Assembly (NCBI RefSeq): GCF_014197535.1
Contig: NZ_JACIFV010000014.1
Location: 1 to 64,000, forward strand
DNA length: 64,000 nucleotides
Source of the DNA: Rhizobium aethiopicum
Lineage (GTDB): Bacteria > Pseudomonadota > Alphaproteobacteria > Rhizobiales > Rhizobiaceae
Direction of reading: 5' to 3'
Below the pieces are notes generated by a model that searched no databases, had not been told where the DNA came from, and was given only the letters and a program-made list of their open reading frames with translations. How positions within the stretch are numbered: position 1 is the first letter of the stretch; the number at the start of each line of letters is the position of its first letter. Made by a program: the position numbers and the translations under genes. This document shows positions 1-8,221 of this stretch, piece after piece.

Positions 1-90
1 CACCACGATCAGCCCGCTTTACACCGAAGCGGGGCAACCACCCTTGGTCGCTACACTGTTCAGCAATCTTCATCGCCCATTACGCAACAG

Positions 91-145
91 TCCCCAGCGG
101 GGAGAAGGTGCCCGTAGGGCGGATGAGGGGGCTACACGGCACGCC
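91..145. repeat. Partial copy of intergenic palindromic repeat (family A)
   Basis: These 55 bases match positions 21005-21059 with only a few differences. The core TCCCCAGCGGGGAGAAGG is palindromic, and the unit ends in a GGATGAGGGGG terminus. It resembles the RIME-type mosaic elements known from Rhizobium intergenic regions. The left half of the element is missing or has diverged here. Apart from this repeat I see no supported gene in bases 1-257. Confidence 0.7.
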
Positions 146-257
146 TTTCATTGAGCGCCCTTTGTCGCCGTGGTTAACATTGGGGTAACGACATCAGGAT
201 AAGTCTAGCGGCCGCCGCTCTCCGCGGCTGTGTTTTTGCGTTTTCTGGAGTGCGGAC

Positions 258-1070
258 GTGTTTCATCGATCAGTCGTATCGATCTCCCTGGCTATTGTCT
301 TTTCATCCCCTGCCTTGGCGCTCGCGCAGGAAAGCGGCCAGCATTTCTGGTCCGGCGACTGGTATCTGAGTGTCGGTGTCGCCGGCTTTTCCGCGCCGAA
401 ATTCGAGGGCTCACGGCGTTACGAATTCCGGTTCAGCCCGCTGATTTCGGCCGGCCGGCAAGGCTCGGCTCCGCGCTTTTCCTCCCGCAACGACAATCCG
501 TCCTTCGCCCTCATGGATAATGGTGCTTTCCGCGCCGGCCTCGTCGGCAAATTCGTGCCTTCGCGCGACGAGGGCGACGGTCACGAGCTGAAAGGCATGA
601 AGAAGGTCAAATGGGGAGCGGAAGCCGGCGGCTTCGTCGAAGTCTATCCGACCGATTTCCTGCGCGCCCGCGCCGAAGTTCGCCAGGGCATTCGCTCGCA
701 TGACGGCGTCGTTGCCGATCTCGCCGTCGATGCCTTCACCGACATCGCCCCCAATCTGCAACTGTCAGGCGGTCCACGCGCGACATTCGCCACCAGCGGC
801 TATTACGATGCCTATTACGGCGTCAACGCCAAACAGTCGGCGGCGAGCGGGCTTGATCAATACAAGCCGTCGTCGGGCATCCAGTCCTATGGCGCCGGCG
901 CGGCTCTGACATGGAAGGCGACGGAAAACCTGTCGGCCAGCTCTTTCCTCGAATATAAGCGACTGGCGGGGCCGGCGGCCGACAGCAGTCTCGTGCAGCA
1001 GCGCGGCTCGAAGAACCAGCTGCTCATCGGTGTCTCGGCGACCTACAGGTTCAATTTCTCGCTGCAATAA
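258..1070 (+). CDS. MipA/OmpV family outer-membrane protein
   Basis: This 270-residue protein begins with GTG, seven bases after a GGAG Shine-Dalgarno sequence. Residues 1-24 form a signal peptide ending in ALALAQ. The mature part has alternating aromatic and polar segments, a conserved N-terminal stretch around WYLSVGVAGFSAPKFEGS, and a C-terminal strand ending in aromatic YRFNFSLQ, as expected of an outer-membrane beta-barrel. Length and pattern fit the MipA/OmpV family, whose members are outer-membrane proteins. In E. coli MipA scaffolds murein enzymes, but most rhizobial members are uncharacterised. The gene stands alone, and no partner enzyme is adjacent. The family assignment is firm and the role is open. 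Confidence 0.85.
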   Translation: MFHRSVVSISLAIVFSSPALALAQESGQHFWSGDWYLSVGVAGFSAPKFEGSRRYEFRFSPLISAGRQGSAPRFSSRNDNPSFALMDNGAFRAGLVGKFVPSRDEGDGHELKGMKKVKWGAEAGGFVEVYPTDFLRARAEVRQGIRSHDGVVADLAVDAFTDIAPNLQLSGGPRATFATSGYYDAYYGVNAKQSAASGLDQYKPSSGIQSYGAGAALTWKATENLSASSFLEYKRLAGPAADSSLVQQRGSKNQLLIGVSATYRFNFSLQ

Positions 1071-1074
1071 TTTA

Positions 1075-1178
1075 ATGCATGTCGCCCGGAAGTGTGCGCG
1101 GTTCCGGGACAACGACATGCATAAACGCAATGCACATCGCTCGGAAGTGTGCCAAGGTTCCGGGACAACGACATGCAT
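1075..1178. repeat. Two tandem copies of a 48-bp palindromic ATGCATGTCG repeat
   Basis: Copy 1 is 1075-1122 and copy 2 is 1130-1178. Each has outer arms ATGCATGTCG / CGACATGCAT, degraded in the left arm of copy 2, and an inner pair near CCGGAA / TTCCGG, so each can fold into a long hairpin. The pair lies just behind the mipA-like stop codon. A short open frame crosses it but is a by-product of the repeat. Two units without spacers do not make a CRISPR array. Confidence 0.8.
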
Positions 1179-1265
1179 GAGCAAAGAGCCAAAGCGCGTC
1201 CAATGCGACGCGCTTCTTGGCGCTGCCGCGATCGCTTCTTGACCGGATCGCCAGCCGGCCGCTAG

Positions 1266-2234
1266 ATGAACGGCATGCAAGATACAGGCGAGTTCAACGA
1301 TCGCGTCTCCGACGCACCTTCCGATAACTGGGTCTACCGGATCCTGCCGCCATGGCTCTGGCCTTATGCGCAGCTCGCACGCTGGGATCGCCCGATCGGC
1401 TGGGAGCTCTTGATGTGGCCGTGCTTCTGGTCGGCCACGCTCGCCTCCAATGCGGCGATCGGGCAAGGGCTCTATTCCGGCAGCCTGCTGGTGTCCCACC
1501 TTTTCCTCTATTTCATCGGCGCCGTCGCCATGCGCGGTGCCGGCTGCACCTATAACGATCTCGTCGACCACGAGATCGACATGGAAGTGGCGCGCACCCG
1601 CTCGCGTCCGCTGCCCTCCGGCCGCGTCACCCGCGCCCGCGCCAAGATTTTCATCGGCATTCAGGCGCTGGTCGGCCTTTTCGTGCTCTTGCAATTCAAC
1701 TGGTTCACCGTCTTTCTCGGCCTGCTCTCGCTCGGAATCGTCGCACTTTATCCCTATGCCAAGCGCTTCACCGACTGGCCGCAATTCTATCTCGGCCTTG
1801 CCTTTTCCTGGGGCGCGCTGATGGGCTGGGCGGGCATTCTGGGTGGCCTCTCCTTTGCCGCCCTCCTGCTTTATGCCGCCTCCATCGCCTGGACGATCGG
1901 TTACGACACGATCTATGCGCATCAGGACAAGGAGGATGACGAGCTGATCGGCGTGCGCTCCACTGCCCGCCTTTTCGGTGATAAGACGAGGCAATGGCTG
2001 ATCGGCCTTTATGGGCTGACGCTGATGCTGATGTTTGCGGCCTTCGCGCTCGCCGGCGCCAATCTCATCGCCTTTATCGCCTTGTTCGGCGCGGCCGGCA
2101 TGTTCGCCTGGCAGATCGTCCGGCTCGATATCAACGATCCCGCGCAATGCCTGGCGCTCTTCAAGTCGAACAACCGCGTCGGCCTGACCATCTTCCTCGG
2201 CCTGTTCTTTTCGCTGCTCTTCGCCCTTCCTTGA
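1266..2234 (+). CDS. ubiA: 4-hydroxybenzoate polyprenyltransferase UbiA
   Basis: This inner-membrane prenyltransferase joins a polyprenyl chain to 4-hydroxybenzoate, an early step of ubiquinone synthesis. The 322 residues contain about eight or nine membrane segments. Both aspartate-rich signatures of the family are present: N97-D-L-V-D101-x3-D105 in the first loop, and a second site in the segment YDTIYAHQDKEDD that binds the Mg-diphosphate of the prenyl donor. A soluble N-terminal tail of about 35 residues precedes the first helix and is usual in rhizobial UbiA. No strong Shine-Dalgarno sequence precedes the ATG, and Met4 (1275) is a possible alternative start. A bidirectional terminator follows. 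Confidence 0.95.
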   Translation: MNGMQDTGEFNDRVSDAPSDNWVYRILPPWLWPYAQLARWDRPIGWELLMWPCFWSATLASNAAIGQGLYSGSLLVSHLFLYFIGAVAMRGAGCTYNDLVDHEIDMEVARTRSRPLPSGRVTRARAKIFIGIQALVGLFVLLQFNWFTVFLGLLSLGIVALYPYAKRFTDWPQFYLGLAFSWGALMGWAGILGGLSFAALLLYAASIAWTIGYDTIYAHQDKEDDELIGVRSTARLFGDKTRQWLIGLYGLTLMLMFAAFALAGANLIAFIALFGAAGMFAWQIVRLDINDPAQCLALFKSNNRVGLTIFLGLFFSLLFALP

Positions 2235-2256
2235 GGGTAACGGCGCGTGAAACGAT

Positions 2257-2280
2257 AAACCCGGCACGAGTGCCGGGTTT
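2257..2280. terminator. Bidirectional terminator between ubiA and the DUF6101 gene
   Basis: A perfect 10-bp stem AAACCCGGCA / TGCCGGGTTT encloses a CGAG loop. Its A/T tails suit both strands. It lies between two convergent stop codons, so it probably ends both transcripts. Confidence 0.85.
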
Positions 2281-2311
2281 CGAAATCGAAATGGCGCTGT
2301 CGCGATTTCGG

Positions 2312-2878
2312 TCAGTTGCGGGCGATGATTTCCTTGCCTTCGATCTTCATGGCGACGCCCAGCTGACCGGTGGTGCGACGCACGAGGAAGCGCGGACGGC
2401 GATTGGCGAAGTAGGAATGACGGCGGCGCGGCTTGAGGTCACTGGTGCGCAGCGCCCCGATATGGTCTTCGAGCGGCCGGGCGACGCCATCGGCCTCGAC
2501 CATCAGCATCGGAATGCGGAAGGCCTCCGACCAGCTGCGCCAGTCGGCGGCGATGTCGCTGAGATCATGGGCGACGAGCAGCGGAATGCAGAGTTCCGGA
2601 TCCGCATGGTGAAGCTCGAGCGTGACGGTGACCTCGCCGTCGCCATGGTCGATGGCGCGGGCGGCGACACCCTTGAAGACGCGCCTCGGCAGGGCAATCG
2701 AGAGCGGCAGGCCGCTGGAGGGAAGGACTTTCCGCAGGACTGCGCCGCGTTCGTCGATCGTGATGCTGACGTCATCCGAACAATCATGGATGGCGTAGCT
2801 GATTTGCTGCGGGAAGCGGGACGGATCGAGACGCAGCGTCGTGCCAGCCCAAACGGGCTTCAAAACGGGATTGTTCAT
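2312..2878 (-). CDS. DUF6101 family protein
   Basis: This is a 188-residue soluble protein without signal peptide or membrane segments. I recognise it as the DUF6101 family, which occurs across Rhizobiales as a single conserved protein of unknown function. The N-terminal half is rich in beta strands and acidic residues. The C-terminal third holds a basic stretch, KPRRRHSYFANRRPRF. The start has a Shine-Dalgarno-like AAGGG about nine bases upstream. It faces ubiA across a shared terminator and is divergent from the DUF1217 gene. Neither the neighbours nor visible motifs suggest a biochemical activity. Confidence 0.75.
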   Translation of the reverse strand: MNNPVLKPVWAGTTLRLDPSRFPQQISYAIHDCSDDVSITIDERGAVLRKVLPSSGLPLSIALPRRVFKGVAARAIDHGDGEVTVTLELHHADPELCIPLLVAHDLSDIAADWRSWSEAFRIPMLMVEADGVARPLEDHIGALRTSDLKPRRRHSYFANRRPRFLVRRTTGQLGVAMKIEGKEIIARN

Positions 2879-3178
2879 TTCATTCTACCCTTGTCTTACC
2901 TGAGAGCCGGTTTGCGGTCTTCTCCTCGGGACTTTTCGTCCTCTATGTCCGACAATAGGCGGCCCCCCTTCCGTACAGCTTAAAAATTGCGGTTAAGAAA
3001 ACTTTGCCTCCCCTGATGGTTATCAAAACCGAATCTGGCAGGGTTTCCGGAAGGTGAACGGCCCGCTGTCCTGAAATGGCGCAGTCCAAAGGTAAGTCTC
3101 GGGTAAGTTTTGCGTGGCAAAATGGGCTTACCAGCAGTTTGTCGTTCTTTAGAGATTTTGCCGAAAAGGGCGCTTTTC
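2879..3178. other. Divergent promoter region, DUF6101 / DUF1217 genes
   Basis: This 300-base gap between two divergent genes must hold both promoters. It is more AT-rich than its neighbours around 2980-3030. It carries a direct repeat GGTAAGT (about 3091 and 3102) and no recognisable operator or gene. A reading frame extends the DUF1217 gene upstream to a TTG at 3110, but it has no supporting ribosome site. Confidence 0.4.
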
Positions 3179-6100
3179 ATGATCACGGCTTCCCTCGCGT
3201 ACACGATCCTGTCGAAGGATATGACGTCGAGCCTCAACAAGGTTGCGGCGCAGGCGACGGTCAAGAAGGATGCCCAGTACTACGCCGACAACATCAACAA
3301 GGTCAAAGACGTCGACGACTTCCTCGGCGACTACAAGCTCTACAGCTACGCCATGAAGGCCTATGGCCTCGAGGACATGACCTATGCCAAGGCCTTCATG
3401 AAGAAGGTGCTCGAAAGCGATCTCACCGACCCGAACAGCTACGCCAACAAGCTCTCAGATACGCGCTACCGTGAATTCGCCGCCGCCTTCAATTTCAACG
3501 CACCCGAGAAGGACGTTCAGACCGACGCGCAGGAGGACGAGCTCATCGGCCTCTACAAGCAGTCCTTCGTCGATGCCGACAAGGCGGCGGCCACCGAGAG
3601 CACCTATTACAGGAACAATATCGACAGCGTGCAGACCGTCGACGATCTGGTCAACAACACCCGGCTGCGCACCTATGTGCTGAAGGCCTTCAAGATCGAT
3701 CCCACCTATGCGTCGAAGGATTTCCTGCGGCAGGTGCTGACGAGCGATCTCAGCGACCCGGCAAGCGTCGTCAACACGCAGGGCGGCGACAAGTACAAGG
3801 CGCTTGCCGCCCAGTTCAGCTTCAATGCCGACGGGACTGTCAACGGCAGCGCCCAGACCGCGACGCAGAAGTCGTCGATCATCGAGACCTATACGCTAAA
3901 TAACCAGTCCGTCATCATCGACAATTCCGTCGGTTCCGATGTCGTTTATGTCAGCAAGACGGCGGCCGAATACAACCAGGCCTATTACACCGCCAAGATC
4001 GGCACGATCACCAATGTCGACGATCTCGTCGCCGACAGTCGCCTGACCTCCTATATCAAGACCGCCTACAGCATGGGCGCCGACTTCACCGCGCCGGCGC
4101 TGCGCATGGTGTTGACCGATCCCGGCTATGCCCAGCTGATGGGCTTCACCAATGTCTACAACGCCTTCAATTTCAAGGCGGACGGCACGACGTCGACAAC
4201 GGCGCGTGCCCAGACGATCGACCAGTCGAACAAGCTGAAGGACGCAGCGGCAAGCACCGCCAATTATTATAACGTGACCTCGCGGTCGAGCAGCATCACC
4301 AATGTCGACGACCTGCTCGCCGACAGCGTTCTGGCGCGCTACATCAAGGATGCCTACAGCCTCGGCACCAGTTTCAGCAATGCCGAGCTGAAGAGCATTC
4401 TGACGGACTCGACCTATGCCGCCGCCCAGGGGCATGCCGATCTCAATGCCGACTTCAACTTCCAGGCTGACGGCTCGATCAATGGTTCAGTGATTCAGAC
4501 CGACGCGCAGCGCAAATCGACCACCGACAAATCGGCGGCGAACGCAGCGCACTTCAACGCCATGATCGGCAATGTCACCAATGTCGATGACATCATGTCC
4601 GATTCCGTCGCCGTCAGCTATCTCAGAACCAGCATGCAGATCGCCGACAGCGTCTCCGACGCAACGCTGAGGAGCTTCCTCGTCGATCCCGCGGCTGCCA
4701 GCGCCCAGGGCTACAGCGACGTCCACGATCTCTTCAATTTCAAAACGGACGGCTCGGTCGCGACCCTCTATGCCACGCAGAGCGCGGCGCAAAGCGCCAG
4801 CACGGCAAGCAAGGCCGACGATGCCGCCGTCTATTACCAGTCAACCATCGCCGGCATCTCCAATGTCGACCAGCTGCTAAGCGACCAGCGGCTGAACAAT
4901 TTCATCCGCAACGCCTACGGCATCCCGTCGACCGTCAGCGATGTCGATCTGCGCGCTATCCTGACCGATCAGAGCGGCACCGGCACCTATGCCGACGTCG
5001 CCGCCGCTTTCAATTTCAAGGCGGACGGTTCGCTTGAGGACGGCATGGCGGCACAGACGTCCGCCCAGATCACCAACACGAAAATTGCCGCCACGGCGCG
5101 CACGGACGACTATTCCGCCCGTATGGCGACGATCGCCAATGTCGATGATCTCATCGCCGATCCCGCCATCACCAACTTCCTGAAGAGCACTTACAATCTG
5201 CCGTTCGATATCACGGACGCCGATCTCAGGAGCATCCTGACCGATGCGACCGCCGCCGCCGCGGCAGGCTATTCCGACCTCAATGCCGATTTCAACTTTG
5301 CCGCCGACGGATCGCTCCCCGTCGTCAGCTCGATCCAGACCGCAGATCAGGCGCAGACCACCAACGACAACTACATGGCGCGTTATGACGACGAGCGCGA
5401 CGAGGCGATCGAAGAAGTCGCCGATAATTATAAGAGCATGATGGCCGACAGCAGCAGCCTCTTGAACTTCTCCGACGTCAAGACCGTCAATGATTTCCTG
5501 CGTACCAATCGAACGGCCGATTTCACCAGGAGCAACGACAATCTGCCGGATCTCTATCATGTCGCGCTGCAGGCCTTCGGCCTGACCGATCAGGACGTGC
5601 CGCGCTCGATGATGCGTAAAATCCTGACGAGCGATGCCTACGATCCGGACGGCTATATCGCCTCGCTGAAGGACGAGCGCATCACCAACCTGGCGCGCGC
5701 CTTCAACTTCGGCCCCGACGGCAAGGCGGCCGCACCCCTCCAGGCACTGCCGGACGCGACCATGGCCAAATACGCCACCGACTACAAGGCGCATGTGACC
5801 ATGCTGCTGAAGGCCGGGCCGGTAAAGGACAAGGCATCGAAGGACGCAACCGCCGAGGTGGATTATTTCGCCAAAGGTATGGCGAAAGTGCAGTCGCTCG
5901 ACGATTTCCTCGATGACAGCCGCCTGACCGACCTGGTGCTGAAGGCGAACAACCTCGACCCGAAGGATTACGACAAGGCGACGCTGAAGAAGATCTTCAC
6001 CTCCGATCCCGAGGACAAGAAGAGCTACCTCAACACCAAAGCCGATGCGCGTTTCAAGGATATCGTCGCAGCCTTCAACTTCGACAAGGACGGCAATCTG

Positions 6101-6514
6101 ACCCGCGCCAAGATCGGCGCCATCCAGAACAAGGCGGCCGAGGACAATACCCAGGAGCTCTACCTGCAGCAGACGCTGGAGACCCAGCAGGGCGAAAGCA
6201 ACGACGGTGTGCGTCTGGCGCTCTACTTCAGCCGCAAGGCCTCCAGCATCACCTCGCTCTATTCGATCCTCGGCGACAAGGCGCTCTATCAGGTCATCAC
6301 CACGGCCTACAGCCTGCCGTCACAGATGTCGAGCATGGATGTCGCCAAGCAGGCCGATCTCCTCAACCGCTTCGTCAAGCTCGAGGATCTCCAGGACCCG
6401 AAGAAGGTCGACAAGCTGCTGCGGCGCTTCACCGCGATGTACGACGTCCAGAACAGCACCCAGCAGTCACCGGCCCTGCAGATCCTGACCGGCGGCGGCA
6501 CACAGTCGTCCTGA
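3179..6514 (+). CDS. Large DUF1217 tandem-repeat protein
   Basis: This 1111-residue protein is built almost entirely from about ten copies of a DUF1217-type unit of 90-110 residues, beginning near nucleotides 3270, 3600, 3970, 4258, 4546, 4831, 5105, 5440, 5860 and 6215. Each unit has the pattern tyrosine pair, V-D-D-L/F-L, a helix ending in K-A-Y/F-G/S-L, then L-T-S/D-D, and closes with A-F-N-F-x2-D-G. Units 3-7 are the most alike, with a period close to 285 bases. There is no signal peptide or membrane segment. The ATG at 3179 is chosen because AAAAGGG lies about nine bases upstream. DUF1217 proteins occur in rhizobial flagellar gene clusters, but no flagellar gene is nearby, so function is unknown. 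Confidence 0.8.
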   Translation: MITASLAYTILSKDMTSSLNKVAAQATVKKDAQYYADNINKVKDVDDFLGDYKLYSYAMKAYGLEDMTYAKAFMKKVLESDLTDPNSYANKLSDTRYREFAAAFNFNAPEKDVQTDAQEDELIGLYKQSFVDADKAAATESTYYRNNIDSVQTVDDLVNNTRLRTYVLKAFKIDPTYASKDFLRQVLTSDLSDPASVVNTQGGDKYKALAAQFSFNADGTVNGSAQTATQKSSIIETYTLNNQSVIIDNSVGSDVVYVSKTAAEYNQAYYTAKIGTITNVDDLVADSRLTSYIKTAYSMGADFTAPALRMVLTDPGYAQLMGFTNVYNAFNFKADGTTSTTARAQTIDQSNKLKDAAASTANYYNVTSRSSSITNVDDLLADSVLARYIKDAYSLGTSFSNAELKSILTDSTYAAAQGHADLNADFNFQADGSINGSVIQTDAQRKSTTDKSAANAAHFNAMIGNVTNVDDIMSDSVAVSYLRTSMQIADSVSDATLRSFLVDPAAASAQGYSDVHDLFNFKTDGSVATLYATQSAAQSASTASKADDAAVYYQSTIAGISNVDQLLSDQRLNNFIRNAYGIPSTVSDVDLRAILTDQSGTGTYADVAAAFNFKADGSLEDGMAAQTSAQITNTKIAATARTDDYSARMATIANVDDLIADPAITNFLKSTYNLPFDITDADLRSILTDATAAAAAGYSDLNADFNFAADGSLPVVSSIQTADQAQTTNDNYMARYDDERDEAIEEVADNYKSMMADSSSLLNFSDVKTVNDFLRTNRTADFTRSNDNLPDLYHVALQAFGLTDQDVPRSMMRKILTSDAYDPDGYIASLKDERITNLARAFNFGPDGKAAAPLQALPDATMAKYATDYKAHVTMLLKAGPVKDKASKDATAEVDYFAKGMAKVQSLDDFLDDSRLTDLVLKANNLDPKDYDKATLKKIFTSDPEDKKSYLNTKADARFKDIVAAFNFDKDGNLTRAKIGAIQNKAAEDNTQELYLQQTLETQQGESNDGVRLALYFSRKASSITSLYSILGDKALYQVITTAYSLPSQMSSMDVAKQADLLNRFVKLEDLQDPKKVDKLLRRFTAMYDVQNSTQQSPALQILTGGGTQSS

Positions 6515-6543
6515 GGTAATTCCGGCAAACTTTGCGAGTAAGA

Positions 6544-6715
6544 CCCCTCCCCAACCCCTCCCCACAAGGGGGAGGGGCTTGAGTGCCGCGCTGCCCTCCG
6601 CAACCGCCTCGTCGGAGGCAGCGGAACGGTAACAGCGTGCGAGACTTTGACTTCTAGCCGCCGATGCTGGCCGCAAGTTAGCCCCTCCCCCTTGTGGGGA
6701 GGGGTTGGGGAGGGG
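6544..6715. repeat. Long inverted repeat element (family B), copy 1
   Basis: Two perfect 35-base inverted arms (6544-6578 and 6681-6715) begin and end with CCCCTCCCCAACCCC and its complement. They flank about 100 bases of unrelated sequence. Each arm is itself palindromic around CCCCACAAGGGGG. A second copy with the same arms but a different centre lies at 40031-40186. It sits between two convergent genes and could end both transcripts. Confidence 0.85.
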
Positions 6716-6751
6716 CCTTCCCTCATGCTGATATCGCCGAACGGGCCAACC

Positions 6752-8188
6752 TCACCCCTCGAGACTGACAACCTTTCCCGGGTTCATGATATCAGCCGGA
6801 TCGAAAGCCCGCTTGATGCGGCGCATCAGCTCGATTTCGATAGCCGGGCGGATCGCCGCCAATTCGTCGCGCTTCAGCTGGCCGATGCCGTGTTCGGCCG
6901 AAATCGAGCCGCCATGGGCGAGCACCAGGCCATGGACGATATGGTTCATTTCGCGCCAGCGGGCGATGAAAGCGGCCTTGTCGGCACCGGTCGGCTGGGA
7001 AATATTGTAATGGATATTGCCGTCGCCCATGTGGCCGAAGGCGCAGATGCGGGCGCCCGGCATGGCCGCCATGACGGCTTTTTCCGCTTCGGCCATGAAA
7101 TGCGGGATCTTCGACACCGGCACGGACACATCGTGCTTGATCGAACCGCCTTCCGGCTTCTGCGCATCCGACATGCTCTCGCGCATATGCCAGATCGCCT
7201 TCTGCTGGGCGACGGAGGCGGCGATCGCGGCGTCTTGCACCAGCCCGGCCTCGAAGCCCTGTTCCAGCACGCCGTTCATCATCCGCTCCGCCGTCTCGGC
7301 CGAATCCGACGTCGAAATGTCGATCAGCACGTACCAGGGGTATGCCGCTTCTAGCGGATCGCGCACGCCGTCGATGTGGCGCGTGGTGATCTCGACGCCA
7401 AAGCGCGGCATCAGCTCGAAACCGGTGAGCGAGGTGCCGCAGAGGCTGGCGGCAAGGTTGAAGAGGGCGAGCGCATCCTCAACCGAATTGAGGCCGGCAA
7501 ACGCCACCTGATGGCCGAGCGGCTGAGGAAACAGCCTCAGCACCGCGCCGGTGATGATGCCGAGCGTGCCTTCGGCGCCGATGAAGAGATCGCGCAGGTC
7601 ATAGCCGGTATTGTCCTTCTTCAGGCGGCGCAACCCATCCCAGATCTCGCCGGTCGGCAGCACCACTTCGAGGCCGAGGCAGAGCTGGCGCATATTGCCA
7701 TAGGCAAGCACGGCCGTGCCGCCGGCATTGGTGGAGAGATTGCCGCCGATGCGGCAGGAGCCCTCCGAGCCGAGCGACAGCGGAAACAGCCGTCCATGCG
7801 CCTCGGCCGCCTTCTGCACATCCGCCAGGATCGCGCCGCCATCGGCGATAAGCACGTTCGCCACCGGATCGACGTCGCGTATTCCAGTCATACGTTCGAG
7901 CGACAGGATGATATCGCACTTGCCTTCGCGGGGCGTCTGGCCGCCGACGAGGCCGGTATTGCCGGTCTGCGGCACGATCGCCGTTTTGGTTTCGGTCGCA
8001 AGCTTCATGATCTCGGAGACCTGCTCGACCGAGCCGGGCTTCAGCAGGAGAGGGGAAGAGCCATGATAGAGCCCGCGATTTTCGATCAGATGCGGCGCCA
8101 GATCTGCCTCGCTGCGAAGCGCGTATTTCTCGCCGACGATCGCGGCGAAACGGTCGAGAAGATCGGTGGAAATGCCGGGACTGCTCAT
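6752..8188 (-). CDS. FAD-binding oxidase, D-2-hydroxyacid dehydrogenase type
   Basis: This 478-residue flavoprotein belongs to the vanillyl-alcohol oxidase / GlcD superfamily. It most resembles D-2-hydroxyglutarate or D-lactate dehydrogenases that pass electrons to a quinone or flavoprotein acceptor. The FAD domain (about residues 35-215) contains PQTGNTGLVGGQ, GNLSTNAGG and the segment around DLFIGAEGTLGIIT. The C-terminal oxidase domain carries GHMGDGNIHYN, a metal-ligand histidine region, and the EHGIGQ signature. A GAGGA ribosome site lies eight bases before the ATG. It starts 33 bases after the stop of the Sua5 gene and is probably cotranscribed with it. The exact substrate cannot be read from sequence. 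Confidence 0.85.
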   Translation of the reverse strand: MSSPGISTDLLDRFAAIVGEKYALRSEADLAPHLIENRGLYHGSSPLLLKPGSVEQVSEIMKLATETKTAIVPQTGNTGLVGGQTPREGKCDIILSLERMTGIRDVDPVANVLIADGGAILADVQKAAEAHGRLFPLSLGSEGSCRIGGNLSTNAGGTAVLAYGNMRQLCLGLEVVLPTGEIWDGLRRLKKDNTGYDLRDLFIGAEGTLGIITGAVLRLFPQPLGHQVAFAGLNSVEDALALFNLAASLCGTSLTGFELMPRFGVEITTRHIDGVRDPLEAAYPWYVLIDISTSDSAETAERMMNGVLEQGFEAGLVQDAAIAASVAQQKAIWHMRESMSDAQKPEGGSIKHDVSVPVSKIPHFMAEAEKAVMAAMPGARICAFGHMGDGNIHYNISQPTGADKAAFIARWREMNHIVHGLVLAHGGSISAEHGIGQLKRDELAAIRPAIEIELMRRIKRAFDPADIMNPGKVVSLEG

Positions 8189-8221
8189 CGGGTCGATCCT
8201 CTTTCGCTTTTATCGGGTCTG

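Noticed and set aside
1075-1178. Possible CRISPR start
   Set aside because: Only two palindromic units with a 7-base gap exist; there are no spacers, no further units and no cas genes.
1030-1242. 70-codon frame over the tandem ATGCATGTCG repeats
   Set aside because: It consists of repeat sequence, lacks a ribosome site, and encodes a duplicated non-protein-like stretch.
765-2267. 500-codon open frame antisense to ubiA
   Set aside because: It mirrors ubiA on the opposite strand, runs through repeat sequence, and its composition (Gly, Glu, Arg, His runs) is that of a GC-rich shadow frame.
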